Source: Algoriphagus algorifonticola (lineage in GTDB: Bacteria; Bacteroidota; Bacteroidia; Cytophagales; Cyclobacteriaceae). Taken from it: a DNA stretch of 64,000 bases. The notes beneath the pieces were generated by a model that was given only the letters and a program-made list of their open reading frames with translations, was not told where the DNA came from and did not search any database. Each line of letters starts with the position of its first letter. The first letter of the stretch is position 1. Below are positions 44,025 to 53,635 of this stretch, piece by piece. The DNA lies in contig NZ_VLOG01000040.1 of the NCBI RefSeq assembly GCF_007655305.1, positions 1-64,000 of the forward strand, read 5' to 3'. Position numbers and translations under genes: made by a program.

Positions 44025-46412
44025 TTAATTATTTTTTTTCTTGAGCTTCTTTTTGCCCTTTTTATCGTCATCGTAATATCCATAGCCATAACCATAAGTA
44101 TACCCATAGCCATACGTTACATTACTTGACTCAACCCCATTGAATACGGCATAGATATTCTTTAATCCTTTGCTGGATTTTAAGCCATTCAGAGCATCAA
44201 CAAAGGATCTTTGGCTGTAATTCTGTCTAAATAAGAATAGAGTGAAATCCACATAATTTAATAGATCCAATGTCTCACTCACCAGACCAATAGGTGGAGT
44301 ATCAAGAATGACAACATCATAATGTGCCTTTAACTCATTCATTAATACATCAAATCGCTCAGTAAACAAAAGTTCAGCTGGATTAGGAGGAGTTGGACCA
44401 GAAACCAGGATATCCAAATTTTCAAACTCCGTAGGCTTAATCACCTTTTTCCAGTCTTTCTCTTGACCACTCAAAAATGTAGAAAGACCTTTGTCATTGC
44501 TTAAACTAAAGTCATCAAAAATTTTCGGTTTTCTCATATCACATCCTACAAGGATGGTCTTTTTTCCTGTAAGGGAATAAACCGATGCGAGGTTGATTGC
44601 ACAAAAAGTTTTCCCCTCTCCTGAAATGGTTGATGTCAACATGAGCGCTATTTTCTCTTCATTTGGCTGAAGAAATCTCAAATTCGCCCTTAATGATCTA
44701 AACCCTTCTGCTATACCGGATTTACCCTGTTTAAATACGACAAGATTGTCATCTGATTTATTATGTAGTATGGTTGCTACCAAGGAAGTCTTCAAATGAG
44801 TCTCCAAGTATTTAGCATCTTCTATTTTCGTCCTAAAAAACTCTCTAAGTACAAGTATAAAAATTGGTATAAAAACACCAGCTAGAGCAAAGCCTAAATA
44901 ATTTCTAACTGGCCTTGGAGATAGTTGATAACCTCCTGATGCCCTTTCTATAATCTTATTTGCGGCTTTATTAGAAGCTTTGGTTATCGCTGACTCGGAC
45001 CTCCGCTCCATCAAAAAGGTGTAGAGGTTTTCGTATAATTTAAATTGTCTCTCAATCCTGATTAGGTTTTGCTCTGTCTGAGGAAGGTTTCTGAAAGATT
45101 TTTCAGTCTCAGAAATTCTTCTTTCTAGATCCGCAATAAGCCTTCTTGCATTATCATCAACATTTGTCAGAACTTCACGAATCGTTTCATTCAAGTCGGC
45201 TATTTTTCGATTAACTTCTTTCACAGCCGGCGAAATTTCTGTCTGAGTTGCAAGTAGTCTAGACTTATCCACCTGAAGAGATAAGAGGTTTTCAATTTGA
45301 GCATTCAAAATCGGATCATCTATTCCTATTCCGGAAGGCACCACTAAGTCTCTATAATTCTCTCTTACTAGATAATCCTTCAGACTCTGATAATAAGTCC
45401 TTTTGAATTTCTCTTCGTTCAGTTGTGTCCCAAGCTCTGATAATTGACTAAAAACTGCAGACCCTTCTGCACTTAAATCAAAAAACCGATTTTGAGATCT
45501 GAAGCTTTCTAATTGACGTTCAAAAAATCTTAACGAATCTTCAATGCCTGAAACTTGATCGTCAATAAACTTAATTGTATTGGAATAAACTTCATTCTTT
45601 TCTTCCAGCTCATTCGTTAAATAAGTGTCCATTAATGAGTTCAAGTATACTTCCCCAACTGCAACGTTGGTAGTATTTATACTTAAATTCATTATTGAAG
45701 CGCCACGTTCAACTGGGGAAACTCTTAACGAATTTGAAAATTGATTAACCAGTGAGTTGATATCTCTAACTTTGACATAGATTTCTCCGGATTTCTCAGG
45801 GTCAACTTTTGATATTTTTAGTCTGAAATTTATGGTTTCAACCCAATCACCGAATTTGAAACTTTCTGGCTTTGGAATGTTATTTAAGGTAATGGAAGTC
45901 CCGTCAGGTAGATATTTAGTATAATAATCATCTTCGAAAGACACCGTAAATGATTCATTATTCTCCCATGAGATCTTTAAAAGTCCATTAGTAACCTGTG
46001 GGGCTAACCAATCTACCTGAACAAGTATTGGAGTATTTTTATAAAGTCTGTTATATATAAATGTTCCTTTGGTAAAGTATTCTACATCAAAGTCCAGCGT
46101 TTTCAATGTAGCCTCAGCGATTGGTCTGGATTTTAATATAATGATCTCATTTTGAAGCCCTACATTTCCTACCTCAGTAATGCTTGGCTTTTCAAAAAGT
46201 GCAAAAGCGGACTCTTTTTCTTTGATAAAAAACTTACTTGATACACTAAATAGGGGAACTGTAGTTTTTGTTAGATAGAAACCAATCGCTAATGAAATTG
46301 CTACCGATAAAATAATCCAAGGCCATATTCTTAAAATTTTAGGAAGAATTGACTTGAAATCAATGGATTTATCTGGCTTTTCAGAAAAATCTAGATCTTC
46401 GAATTCATTCAT
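44025..46412 (-). CDS. wzc: Wzc-like polysaccharide co-polymerase/bacterial tyrosine kinase
   Basis: A 795-residue inner-membrane protein that regulates chain length and export. It has an N-terminal Wzz domain with a membrane segment (about 30-50), a periplasmic region with coiled-coil-like stretches (about 290-480), a second membrane segment near 505-525, and a cytoplasmic BY-kinase domain with Walker A SGEGKTF near 600, Walker A' ILVGCDMRKP near 624 and Walker B VVILDTPP near 704. The C-terminal tail is a YGYGYTYGYGYGYY repeat followed by a Lys-rich end, the autophosphorylated tyrosine cluster. The gene follows wza by 5 nt. Confidence 0.93.
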   Translation of the reverse strand: MNEFEDLDFSEKPDKSIDFKSILPKILRIWPWIILSVAISLAIGFYLTKTTVPLFSVSSKFFIKEKESAFALFEKPSITEVGNVGLQNEIIILKSRPIAEATLKTLDFDVEYFTKGTFIYNRLYKNTPILVQVDWLAPQVTNGLLKISWENNESFTVSFEDDYYTKYLPDGTSITLNNIPKPESFKFGDWVETINFRLKISKVDPEKSGEIYVKVRDINSLVNQFSNSLRVSPVERGASIMNLSINTTNVAVGEVYLNSLMDTYLTNELEEKNEVYSNTIKFIDDQVSGIEDSLRFFERQLESFRSQNRFFDLSAEGSAVFSQLSELGTQLNEEKFKRTYYQSLKDYLVRENYRDLVVPSGIGIDDPILNAQIENLLSLQVDKSRLLATQTEISPAVKEVNRKIADLNETIREVLTNVDDNARRLIADLERRISETEKSFRNLPQTEQNLIRIERQFKLYENLYTFLMERRSESAITKASNKAANKIIERASGGYQLSPRPVRNYLGFALAGVFIPIFILVLREFFRTKIEDAKYLETHLKTSLVATILHNKSDDNLVVFKQGKSGIAEGFRSLRANLRFLQPNEEKIALMLTSTISGEGKTFCAINLASVYSLTGKKTILVGCDMRKPKIFDDFSLSNDKGLSTFLSGQEKDWKKVIKPTEFENLDILVSGPTPPNPAELLFTERFDVLMNELKAHYDVVILDTPPIGLVSETLDLLNYVDFTLFLFRQNYSQRSFVDALNGLKSSKGLKNIYAVFNGVESSNVTYGYGYTYGYGYGYYDDDKKGKKKLKKKNN

Positions 46413-46417
46413 GATTA

Positions 46418-47248
46418 TTAGTTTCTAACAAATGTTGTAATTAGGGCAAATGCAGTGATCATTGAAGTCACAAGAGTCAAAGTCTGAATAAAATTAGTTG
46501 CAGTTCCAACCTCTCTAACTTTAAGAGGCTCTGCATATAAAACATCATTAGGTCTAATAAAATAGAATTCAGAACTCAAAAGATTTTTATCATTCAAATT
46601 TATCCTGTGAATTTGAGAACCATCGGGATACTGTCTGAGCAAAACCAGGTTATTTCTTTTGGCAAGTATCGTCAAGTCACCAGCTGCAGCTATAGCTTCA
46701 AAAATAGTAACCCTATTTTGAAGAATCGTCATTTTCCCGGATGAATTAAATTCTCCCAAAGCACTAAAACGAATACCTCCTAACCGAACTCGTACAAAAA
46801 ATTCGTCCTCATTAACATATTTTCGGACTTTATCTTCTATGATTGATTTAGCTTCTGCTGTTGTTTTTCCCACCAATTCTACCTCTCCGATCAAAGGCAA
46901 CTCCACCTTTCCATTCTCATCAAGTGTATATCCATTCATAAAAAAAACATCTCCTCCTTGGCCTCCGCCCCCGCCCATCATGGCAGCGCCCGCGTTATTA
47001 TCAATATTGACAACAGAAAGTAATTCATTCAACTCAGGACTCGTTGTCTTTATATTGATTTCTACTATATCAAAGGATTGAAGCAAGTATTCTTCAAATT
47101 TATACCCCATCCTTTCATCAGAAGACATGTGGGCTTCGGAATCCTTTCCAAGATCTTGCATGTAAATGATTCGCTTATTTGAAATACAAGACCCTAGGAG
47201 GAAAAGTAATAAAAGCGAAAAAAACAGTTGATTTCTTTTAAAGCTCAT
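46418..47248 (-). CDS. wza: Wza-like outer-membrane polysaccharide export lipoprotein
   Basis: A 276-residue lipoprotein with lipobox LLGSC giving Cys21. It has a polysaccharide-export (SLBB-containing) domain: SFDIVEINIKTTSPEL near 58, EVELVGKTTAEAK near 123, and a second beta-grasp SLBB (TILQNRVTIFEAIAAAG near 172-188), with a C-terminal hydrophobic helix. It is short for Wza, a common Bacteroidota form. An odd Gly-rich loop AAMMGGGGGQGG occurs near 87-98. It forms the outer-membrane exit with Wzc and the dehydrogenase in the same operon. Confidence 0.9.
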   Translation of the reverse strand: MSFKRNQLFFSLLLLFLLGSCISNKRIIYMQDLGKDSEAHMSSDERMGYKFEEYLLQSFDIVEINIKTTSPELNELLSVVNIDNNAGAAMMGGGGGQGGDVFFMNGYTLDENGKVELPLIGEVELVGKTTAEAKSIIEDKVRKYVNEDEFFVRVRLGGIRFSALGEFNSSGKMTILQNRVTIFEAIAAAGDLTILAKRNNLVLLRQYPDGSQIHRINLNDKNLLSSEFYFIRPNDVLYAEPLKVREVGTATNFIQTLTLVTSMITAFALITTFVRN

Positions 47249-47295
47249 TTTGTGTTTAAAGATTTACTTTGAAAATTATAGAAGTTATTCGAATA

Positions 47296-48600
47296 CTACA
47301 ACCTTCCGTCCACATGATCTTTTTGCAAAACTCCTTTAACATCAAAAACAACTTGGTTGGGTGATCTTTTGATATTCAATTGTTTAAACTGATCATGAGA
47401 GACTGCTAAAATCAAGGCCGAATATTTATGAAAATCGGGAGCATTTTCTCCAGATAAAATGTCCACATCGTATTCATGTTTCACTTCTAAGGGATCTGCC
47501 CAGGGATCATAAACGTCCACTTCCATATCAAAGGAACGCAATTCTTTATAAATATCAATAACTCTGGTGTTTCTTACATCAGGACAATTTTCTTTGAAAG
47601 TAAATCCGAGAATTAAAACCTTTGAATCGATGACTTTTAAATCCTTTCTCATCATAAGCTTAATTACTTCCGTTGCTACATGCTTGCCCATACTGTCATT
47701 CAATCTCCTACCTGCCAAAATGATTTCTGGATGATAGCCGACTTCCTGCGCTTTCTGTGCAAGATAAAAAGGATCGACTCCAATACAATGTCCCCCAACT
47801 AATCCCGGTTTAAATTTGAGAAAATTCCATTTTGTGCCCGCTGCTTCAAGAACTTCCTGAGTATCAATTCCCAGTAAATTAAATATTTTCGAGAGTTCAT
47901 TTACAAAAGCAATATTGATATCTCTCTGGGAGTTTTCAATCACTTTAGCTGCCTCAGCTACTTTAATAGATGAAGCTTTGTGAGTGCCTGCTGTAATTAC
48001 TTGTTTATAAAGCTGGTCTACATACTCAGCTACTTCCGGTGTACTTCCGGATGTAACTTTCAAAATTTTCGAGACAGTATGTTCTTTATCCCCGGGGTTA
48101 ATTCTTTCAGGAGAATAACCCGCATAAAAGTCTTGGTTGAACTTTAAACCAGAAATAGACTCTAAAACAGGAACACACTCGTCCTCAGTTACGCCTGGAT
48201 AAACGGTTGATTCATAAACTACCACATCGCCTTTTTTAAGATACTTTCCGATATTTTCAGATGCTTTTAGCATAGGAGTGAGAACCGGACGATTATGCCT
48301 GTCTGTAGGAGTTGGAACAGTAACTATATAAATATTGCAATCAGAAAGAGAACTGCTATCTGAAGTATTAAAAAGTCCTGTTTCTCCGTTTAGAGGATTA
48401 TTGCTGAGTAAAACTGATTTTAAAAGATTATCCTCAACTTCCAAGGTAGAATCAACTCCAGAATTAAGTGAATTAATCCGCTGATTATCAATATCAAAAC
48501 CAATAACCGGGAATTTTTTTGCAAATTCAACAGCAAGTGGTAGCCCCACATACCCTAGCCCTATAATGGCTATTTTGGAATCATTAATAGATTTTATCAT
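47296..48600 (-). CDS. UDP-sugar dehydrogenase (nucleotide-sugar uronate type)
   Basis: A 434-residue four-electron UDP-sugar dehydrogenase that would make a nucleotide-linked uronic acid (UDP-ManNAcA, GalNAcA or similar). It has the NAD motif [14 protein letters not shown] near 15-28, VPTPTD near 98, a central ESTVYPG near 129, the catalytic cysteine in [11 protein letters not shown] near 270, and [14 protein letters not shown] near 330. The WbpA/TviB-type pattern favours N-acetylhexosamine substrates over UDP-Glc. It leads the wza-wzc operon, with the wza ATG 47 nt away. Its product is a candidate substrate for the amidotransferases. Confidence 0.9.
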   Translation of the reverse strand: MIKSINDSKIAIIGLGYVGLPLAVEFAKKFPVIGFDIDNQRINSLNSGVDSTLEVEDNLLKSVLLSNNPLNGETGLFNTSDSSSLSDCNIYIVTVPTPTDRHNRPVLTPMLKASENIGKYLKKGDVVVYESTVYPGVTEDECVPVLESISGLKFNQDFYAGYSPERINPGDKEHTVSKILKVTSGSTPEVAEYVDQLYKQVITAGTHKASSIKVAEAAKVIENSQRDINIAFVNELSKIFNLLGIDTQEVLEAAGTKWNFLKFKPGLVGGHCIGVDPFYLAQKAQEVGYHPEIILAGRRLNDSMGKHVATEVIKLMMRKDLKVIDSKVLILGFTFKENCPDVRNTRVIDIYKELRSFDMEVDVYDPWADPLEVKHEYDVDILSGENAPDFHKYSALILAVSHDQFKQLNIKRSPNQVVFDVKGVLQKDHVDGRL

Positions 48601-48701
48601 CGAAAAAGAATTTATTCAAATGGTTGTATATAGCTTCGCCCTCTCAGTCACAAAGACTTAGCATTATTTTTTTTACAGGAGAGGAAATACTCTTCTAAAA
48701 T

Positions 48702-48719
48702 GAGTACCAAAATTACTCA
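48702..48719 (-). promoter_or_regulatory. Promoter-like -7 element inside an inverted repeat
   Basis: On the minus strand TAATTTTG (48715-48708) matches the Bacteroidota -7 consensus TAnnTTTG, about 110 nt before the dehydrogenase start. It lies within TGAGTA (48701-48706)...TACTCA (48714-48719), perfect 6-base arms 7 nt apart, which would be a natural operator site. A clear -33 TTG at the correct spacing was not found. Confidence 0.35.
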
Positions 48720-48769
48720 CATTGTTATTAGATAAAAATATTTGAAGATTTTTCAGCACTTTATTCGTT

Positions 48770-50473
48770 TTAGAATTGGTATTGAAAATGAAATTGAAGA
48801 AAAGCACCTATTTGGTTAGAACTTTCAGGGAAATCTCTTCTGCTACTCTCCCCGCTTTTCCATTGGTAATTGTACGCGTTAATCAATTGAGCTTTCCCGC
48901 TAAAGGTTAAGTTATTCCACTGTTGATCCCATAGTAATGCAACACTGTAATCTATCCATGGTCTTACTTCTGGGCTTGTCCTAAATGCTCTGCTATAAAA
49001 ATCCTGATGATTGACCAGTCTTTCTAAAAGAACCCCCTTCTTACTTAAACCTTTAACTTTAGCTATCTCAAAAGATTGTACATTGGAACCTACCCCAGGA
49101 CCGGTTCCAAGAGCCTCACCATAGTTAGAAAAACCCCTAGCCTGCCCGTGAGTATGCCAAGTATACCCTCCACCAAATCCAGCATACCTTATTGTTCTAT
49201 TTATTGACTCTTGCTGATGAAGGATTTCAGATCTTAGGGAAATAAATTCCTCTGTTCCTTGAATCGGAAAAAGCTTTTGGAAACCTAATAAAAAGGCTCT
49301 TGCATGTTCTGGATTTAAAATGGCTTCTCGCCAGTTGAAAGCGTGGTCCCTGCGTCCATACTCAAAATACATCTCTGCAGAAGCCTTGAAAGACTTAAAT
49401 CTCCCGAAAAAAGTAACTTGTTGATCTCTTCCTTCACTGTCTCTATCAAACCCATAAACCGTCTTTTGAAATGGCTCAATTACAGGCATATAGTCCATAA
49501 AACTATTGCCCATCTGTCTTGAATACTGTTGATGAGTTCTGGCAAAACCTATTGAAATTCCTTTCAACCATTTGGGTTGATAACTAATCAATAGAGCATT
49601 CAAATATTTATAATCTCCCGTAAATCGATTAAAATACCTTTGATTTAAATTTGGCAATTGGGATGGGAAATAACCGGAATCCTCCAGTCTACCTACTAAT
49701 AACTCTCCTTCGAACTCACCCAAAAATGTTTTAGCTGGCCTTCTACTTCTCAATGTAAGGTGAGGAAAACTTCTGGCATTATTGCTAAATGTCAAAGAAG
49801 AGAATTGTCCCGGTCCCCAAAAAATATTTTCTGTGGAGATCCCCGTTTCTAAAAAACCCAATTGAATCGTAAACTTAGACTGTCCCCACCAAAGAAAGCT
49901 AATGGGTTGGTCACCAAATCTTTCAGGATAATCTCCAAAGCTCCAGTAAAAAAAACGTGCTCTGTTAACCGCATCAGAAAAATCTCCAGAATATCCTTGA
50001 AAAGCCCTATTCTGCAAGTAAACGAACTCTGGTGCAAGCTGAAGTCTAAAAATAAACCACTTGGCCGAGAGACCAGTACTGGTATAGGTTGAAATGCCCA
50101 CGTTAGGAAGCAATGGACCGTTTCCCCAACCGTAAGTCCGATTAGAATTAAATGATATAGATTGACGTAAAGGAAGTAAGGAAAAATAATTTTGAGACTT
50201 TCTTGATTCAGTATTGGAAAAACTAGTATTTCCCCCTTTCCATACTTCCAGAAACTGCTTTCTGCCTAGATCTACTGGTCGCAGGTTCATAGAGAAATTA
50301 TGCGCATTTTCTTCTAAGAGTTGACTCCTTCTAAAGTATTCTTCAAATACTGGATTTGAGGCAACTATGGTTTGAGAATACCCTTCAATCCCAAAAAAAC
50401 AGAAGAAGTAGAATAAGCCTAAGCCCTTAATAAGTAGGTTCAGATTTAAATAAGTATTTTTAATAAATTTCAT
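48770..50473 (-). CDS. wzi: Wzi-like capsule assembly outer-membrane protein
   Basis: Predicted outer-membrane beta-barrel protein involved in surface attachment of capsule. It starts at ATG 50473, giving 567 residues; a TTG-rich upstream extension overlapping the plus-strand gene is rejected. The signal peptide covers about 1-34, ending YSQ. Wzi family motifs are visible: FWGPGQFSSLTFSNNARSFPHLTL with its core STENIFWGPG near 220-245, and an overall high content of aromatic residues in alternating strands. It lies beside the export operon, in keeping with a role in the same pathway. Confidence 0.85.
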   Translation of the reverse strand: MKFIKNTYLNLNLLIKGLGLFYFFCFFGIEGYSQTIVASNPVFEEYFRRSQLLEENAHNFSMNLRPVDLGRKQFLEVWKGGNTSFSNTESRKSQNYFSLLPLRQSISFNSNRTYGWGNGPLLPNVGISTYTSTGLSAKWFIFRLQLAPEFVYLQNRAFQGYSGDFSDAVNRARFFYWSFGDYPERFGDQPISFLWWGQSKFTIQLGFLETGISTENIFWGPGQFSSLTFSNNARSFPHLTLRSRRPAKTFLGEFEGELLVGRLEDSGYFPSQLPNLNQRYFNRFTGDYKYLNALLISYQPKWLKGISIGFARTHQQYSRQMGNSFMDYMPVIEPFQKTVYGFDRDSEGRDQQVTFFGRFKSFKASAEMYFEYGRRDHAFNWREAILNPEHARAFLLGFQKLFPIQGTEEFISLRSEILHQQESINRTIRYAGFGGGYTWHTHGQARGFSNYGEALGTGPGVGSNVQSFEIAKVKGLSKKGVLLERLVNHQDFYSRAFRTSPEVRPWIDYSVALLWDQQWNNLTFSGKAQLINAYNYQWKSGESSRRDFPESSNQIGAFLQFHFQYQF

Positions 50474-50486
50474 TTCTATACTACAC

Positions 50487-51812
50487 ATGAAAAAAATCTT
50501 TACTCTTCTTTTTTTAATCAACATCTTTTTCACCTCTCATCTCTTCAGTCAAAGAATTGTTGACGCAAGAAACTTAGGATTGGATGCCACCGGAAATTCA
50601 GATGTGAGCTCTACTCTTAATGATATTATTGACAGTCTCTCATCAGCTGGAGGAGGTACAATTTTAATTCCATCAGGTAAGTTTCTTTTAGAAAATGCCA
50701 TTATCCTTCAATCTTTCATTCATCTAAAAGGAGTTTCAGAAAGTGAAACTCTATTTTTTAGAAAAAAAGACTCCAAAAACTGGACAGACCCAAAAATCCA
50801 AGCACTAATTACAACCAATCCTTCAGTGAAAAATAAGGGAATTTCTGTGGAGAAAATCAGCATTAATGGCAATTTTGAAAAAGGTCAGCTTTCTGCCAAA
50901 GGAGGTATCTGCCTTCGTAATTGCACCAAATCAAATATTAAGGATGTAACCACAGAAAATACCTGGCATGGTGTTGCATTCTATGGTTCTAAAGAACAAA
51001 ACACTGAAAACAGCATTGAAAATGTGAGCGTTTTCCGAGCCCAAGGATTTACCTCAAAAGATAATGCAGGAAGACCAAGGGGAATTTTGGCAATAGGTTC
51101 TGGCATATTGGTGAAAAACTCTAAAAGCTCTCAGTCTGGAACAGGGTTCTATGCAGAAGGTGAAAATATAACCCTACTTAAAAATTATGCAGAGTATTGG
51201 TTTGAGGATAATGGGTATTACTTAATAGTAAATAATCTAAAAGTCATAGACTGCAGAGCATTAGGAGGTGATTCGCCTGATACAGGTTTTGGAAGTGGAT
51301 TTGCAATCGCCTACAAACAAGGAGCTTTGATAGAAAATTGCATCGCTGAAAATTGTAGTAATTATGGCTTTAGGATTCATGTTCCTCAATCCAATACTAA
51401 ATTGATCAATAATCAAGCCGTAGGATGTGGTAATGGGTTTGGGATTGAAACTGCATCACATCCATACCCTGAGGTCTCAGAAAATTTATTATTTCAAAAG
51501 AACATTGCTAGAAATAGTGGACTTCATGGTTTTCTATTCAGGCAAATGAAGAATGCTCGAGTTCTGAATAACTCCGCTATCAATGGCAATCAAAGGGGAG
51601 TAACTCTCTCCACTCGAGGAGCTATTGCCATTAAAGAATACGTCTCAGATAGTCGGTTTAGGGGAAACTTGTGTTTGGATAACCAATTGAAAACTACCCA
51701 AATATTCGGACTCTATAATTATTCTGTTGACCTGATTAATTCAGAGGATAAAAAGGCTAAAAACATTAAAATAAAGCATCAATCCAAGTCAGGAATTGAT
51801 ATCATTCAATAA
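50487..51812 (+). CDS. Secreted right-handed beta-helix protein (pectate-lyase superfamily)
   Basis: A 441-residue secreted protein, the only convincing plus-strand gene. The signal peptide ends near SQ at about 22. The N-terminal ARNLGLDATGNSDVSSTLNDII followed by GGGTILIPSGKFLLE resembles the pectate-lyase superfamily beta-helix start (core near 27-70). Repeated beta-helix turns (NCTKSNIKDV, NSIENVSVF, LKNYAEYW, IENCIAENCSNYGFRI, NKNIARNSG) fill 130-400. Such proteins may be lyases or C5-epimerases acting on exported glycans. The divergent Wzi start is only 13 nt away (50474-50486), so promoters must lie inside coding sequence or transcripts be nearly leaderless. Confidence 0.8.
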   Translation: MKKIFTLLFLINIFFTSHLFSQRIVDARNLGLDATGNSDVSSTLNDIIDSLSSAGGGTILIPSGKFLLENAIILQSFIHLKGVSESETLFFRKKDSKNWTDPKIQALITTNPSVKNKGISVEKISINGNFEKGQLSAKGGICLRNCTKSNIKDVTTENTWHGVAFYGSKEQNTENSIENVSVFRAQGFTSKDNAGRPRGILAIGSGILVKNSKSSQSGTGFYAEGENITLLKNYAEYWFEDNGYYLIVNNLKVIDCRALGGDSPDTGFGSGFAIAYKQGALIENCIAENCSNYGFRIHVPQSNTKLINNQAVGCGNGFGIETASHPYPEVSENLLFQKNIARNSGLHGFLFRQMKNARVLNNSAINGNQRGVTLSTRGAIAIKEYVSDSRFRGNLCLDNQLKTTQIFGLYNYSVDLINSEDKKAKNIKIKHQSKSGIDIIQ

Positions 51813-51873
51813 TTTGAATTCTTCTAATCCTCTTTTCTTAAAAAAATTTAGTACTGAAAACTGGGGAATCTCT

Positions 51874-52572
51874 TTAATATTTTTTGAGAATCATGTTTCT
51901 TACAAAACCGACTAGCTTTAATTGTCTCTTCAACCTTTTAGGCTCTGTCACTAACCTGTAAAACCATTCCAGTTTCAGGTCAATTAAAAATTGAGGTGCT
52001 CTTTTCGTCTTTCCCGAATAAATGTCAAAACTCCCGCCTAAACCTATGTAAATTGCCGGATGAATTTCAGAAAGTCTCATCATCAATCTTTCTTGAGCTG
52101 GTGAGCCCATCGCCACAAAAACATAGTCTGGCTTCTTTATTTGAATATCATTGATTAGGCCATCCATTTCATGAGGTTTTATATACCCATTGCGATAACC
52201 TGCTAAATTAATCCCAGAATATTCTTCTTTCAATTTATCAACTGTGGACTGAATTATCTCTTCTCTGGCTCCAATAAAGTAAAATGATTTTTTCAGGTAA
52301 TGTTTTTCTACAAATTCTAACCAAAGCTCGACTCCCGGTATTTTAGCCACATTTTTGATTCCTTTTTGGCCTAAAGCCCAAACTGCCCCTACTCCATCGG
52401 GATACCCAATGTTTTTATTGATAACATCTTTAAGTTCTTGGTCAGCATTCTTGATTTTTTCTGCATTTACAGCTACCAGAATCTCATTCTTACCTTGAAC
52501 ATAATTAATCAAGGAAGCTTTATCAGGGAAGCCAAATATCCTAATGCCATTTACGTATCTAAATTCAGGCAT
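51874..52572 (-). CDS. WecG/TagA/CpsF-family glycosyltransferase (GT26)
   Basis: A 232-residue GT26 enzyme. The start is the ATG at 52572 (MPEFRYVNGIRIFGF), overlapping the stop of the GT4 upstream as ATGCCTGA; an earlier in-frame start would overlap the neighbour by over 100 nt. Family features: LVAVNAEKI near 34, YPDGVGAVWALGQKG near 57, GAREE near 107, KKPDYVFVAMGSPAQERLM near 150 and LGGSFDIYSGKTKRAPQFL near 180. Members transfer ManNAc(A) or similar sugars to lipid-linked GlcNAc, typically the first step after WecA-type initiation. Confidence 0.88.
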   Translation of the reverse strand: MPEFRYVNGIRIFGFPDKASLINYVQGKNEILVAVNAEKIKNADQELKDVINKNIGYPDGVGAVWALGQKGIKNVAKIPGVELWLEFVEKHYLKKSFYFIGAREEIIQSTVDKLKEEYSGINLAGYRNGYIKPHEMDGLINDIQIKKPDYVFVAMGSPAQERLMMRLSEIHPAIYIGLGGSFDIYSGKTKRAPQFLIDLKLEWFYRLVTEPKRLKRQLKLVGFVRNMILKKY

Positions 52573-53635
52573 AAAAGAGTTCTCTGAGCCATTGTCTGAG
52601 TCTTCCATTAACTTGATCTGAATAGTATTGCTTGGCTGTAACAATTGCGTTTCTGGATAATTCTTCTCGGGATTCATTTTCCAAACCATAAAACTCTAAA
52701 ATTTTCTCCTTTAAGTCCTTAACGTTTCCTGACTCAAAGATGATACCGTTCGACCCATTTTTTAAATAAGATTCCATACCTCCCATTGCAGTTCCTATCA
52801 CAGGTAAACCGCAGGCCATGGCTTCAATCCCAACTAAACCAAGGCTTTCTTCTAGCTGGGAAGGAAAAACCAATGCGTCCCAGTTTTCAAAAATGGCTCT
52901 TAATTGATTTTGAGGTGCATTTCCAAGGAACTTAACTCTATCTTGAATCTCTAAGTTCACACAGATCGCTGATAAATCATTTTTCAAAATGCCTGGTCCA
53001 CAAATTTCAAGATTTAATTTATCTGTGGGCAATTCAGAAAATGCATGAATTAAAGTGTCTACTCCTTTACCGGGATCCAACCTCCCTACATATCCCAAAG
53101 TACCTCTGTTTATCTCTTGGAAATTAATTGGATAAAAAAGTTCTTTTTTCACCCCGCCTGAAGGAGAAATTTTGATTCTCTCTCTTTTTACTCCCAGTCC
53201 TTCAATCTTCTGTCTAAAAAAATCCGAAGGAATAATTATAAGATCAGCATGTCGAATCAACGATAAATTCCATTTTCTGAGTATTCTATAAAATGGAGAA
53301 GAAGCAGTAATATCAGTACCATGAGCGTTCAAAACCATTTTTTTGGAAGATGAATTTAACCAAAAATGAAGAGGAACTAAGGAATGCTGTAGAAAGTGAA
53401 CATAGACTAAGTCAAATTCACCTTTATTTAATTTATAAACACAATCAATAAAGAATTTAACGTAGGCCAAGAGTAATAATACACCTTTTTTCTTGCCCTG
53501 GATAATTGTTTTATCAATTATTTGAACATCTTCCCTTTGGATTCCTTCTTCAAAATTTTTCACAAAAACCCCAAAATTGGGACTTTTTTCAGAAGGGTAC
53601 ATATTGGAAATCAAATAGATTTTCAATTTTTCCAA
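52565..53635 (-). CDS. GT4-family glycosyltransferase
   Basis: A 356-residue GT-B transferase. The start TTG at 53635 lies inside the tail of the Wzy-like gene; no better in-frame ATG gives the normal N-terminus KIYLISNMYP. It has VLNAHGTDIT near 104, GTLGYVGRLDPGKGVDTLIHAF near 184-205, LEICGPG near 215, and FPSQLEESLGLVGIEAMACGLPV near 265-285, the conserved ExxGxxxxEAMA core. It acts before or after the GT26 step; sugar unknown. Confidence 0.85.
   Translation of the reverse strand: MEKLKIYLISNMYPSEKSPNFGVFVKNFEEGIQREDVQIIDKTIIQGKKKGVLLLLAYVKFFIDCVYKLNKGEFDLVYVHFLQHSLVPLHFWLNSSSKKMVLNAHGTDITASSPFYRILRKWNLSLIRHADLIIIPSDFFRQKIEGLGVKRERIKISPSGGVKKELFYPINFQEINRGTLGYVGRLDPGKGVDTLIHAFSELPTDKLNLEICGPGILKNDLSAICVNLEIQDRVKFLGNAPQNQLRAIFENWDALVFPSQLEESLGLVGIEAMACGLPVIGTAMGGMESYLKNGSNGIIFESGNVKDLKEKILEFYGLENESREELSRNAIVTAKQYYSDQVNGRLRQWLRELFYA

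Noticed and set aside
50474-50533. N-terminal extension of the Wzi-like protein to 50533.
   Set aside because: It would overlap the plus-strand signal peptide gene by 47 nt and add a Lys-rich segment before a good signal peptide; the ATG at 50473 gives a normal N-terminus.
52573-52689. Longer start for the GT26 gene at 52689.
   Set aside because: It would overlap the preceding GT4 gene by 125 nt; the ATG at 52572 overlaps the stop in the usual coupled way and gives normal family length.
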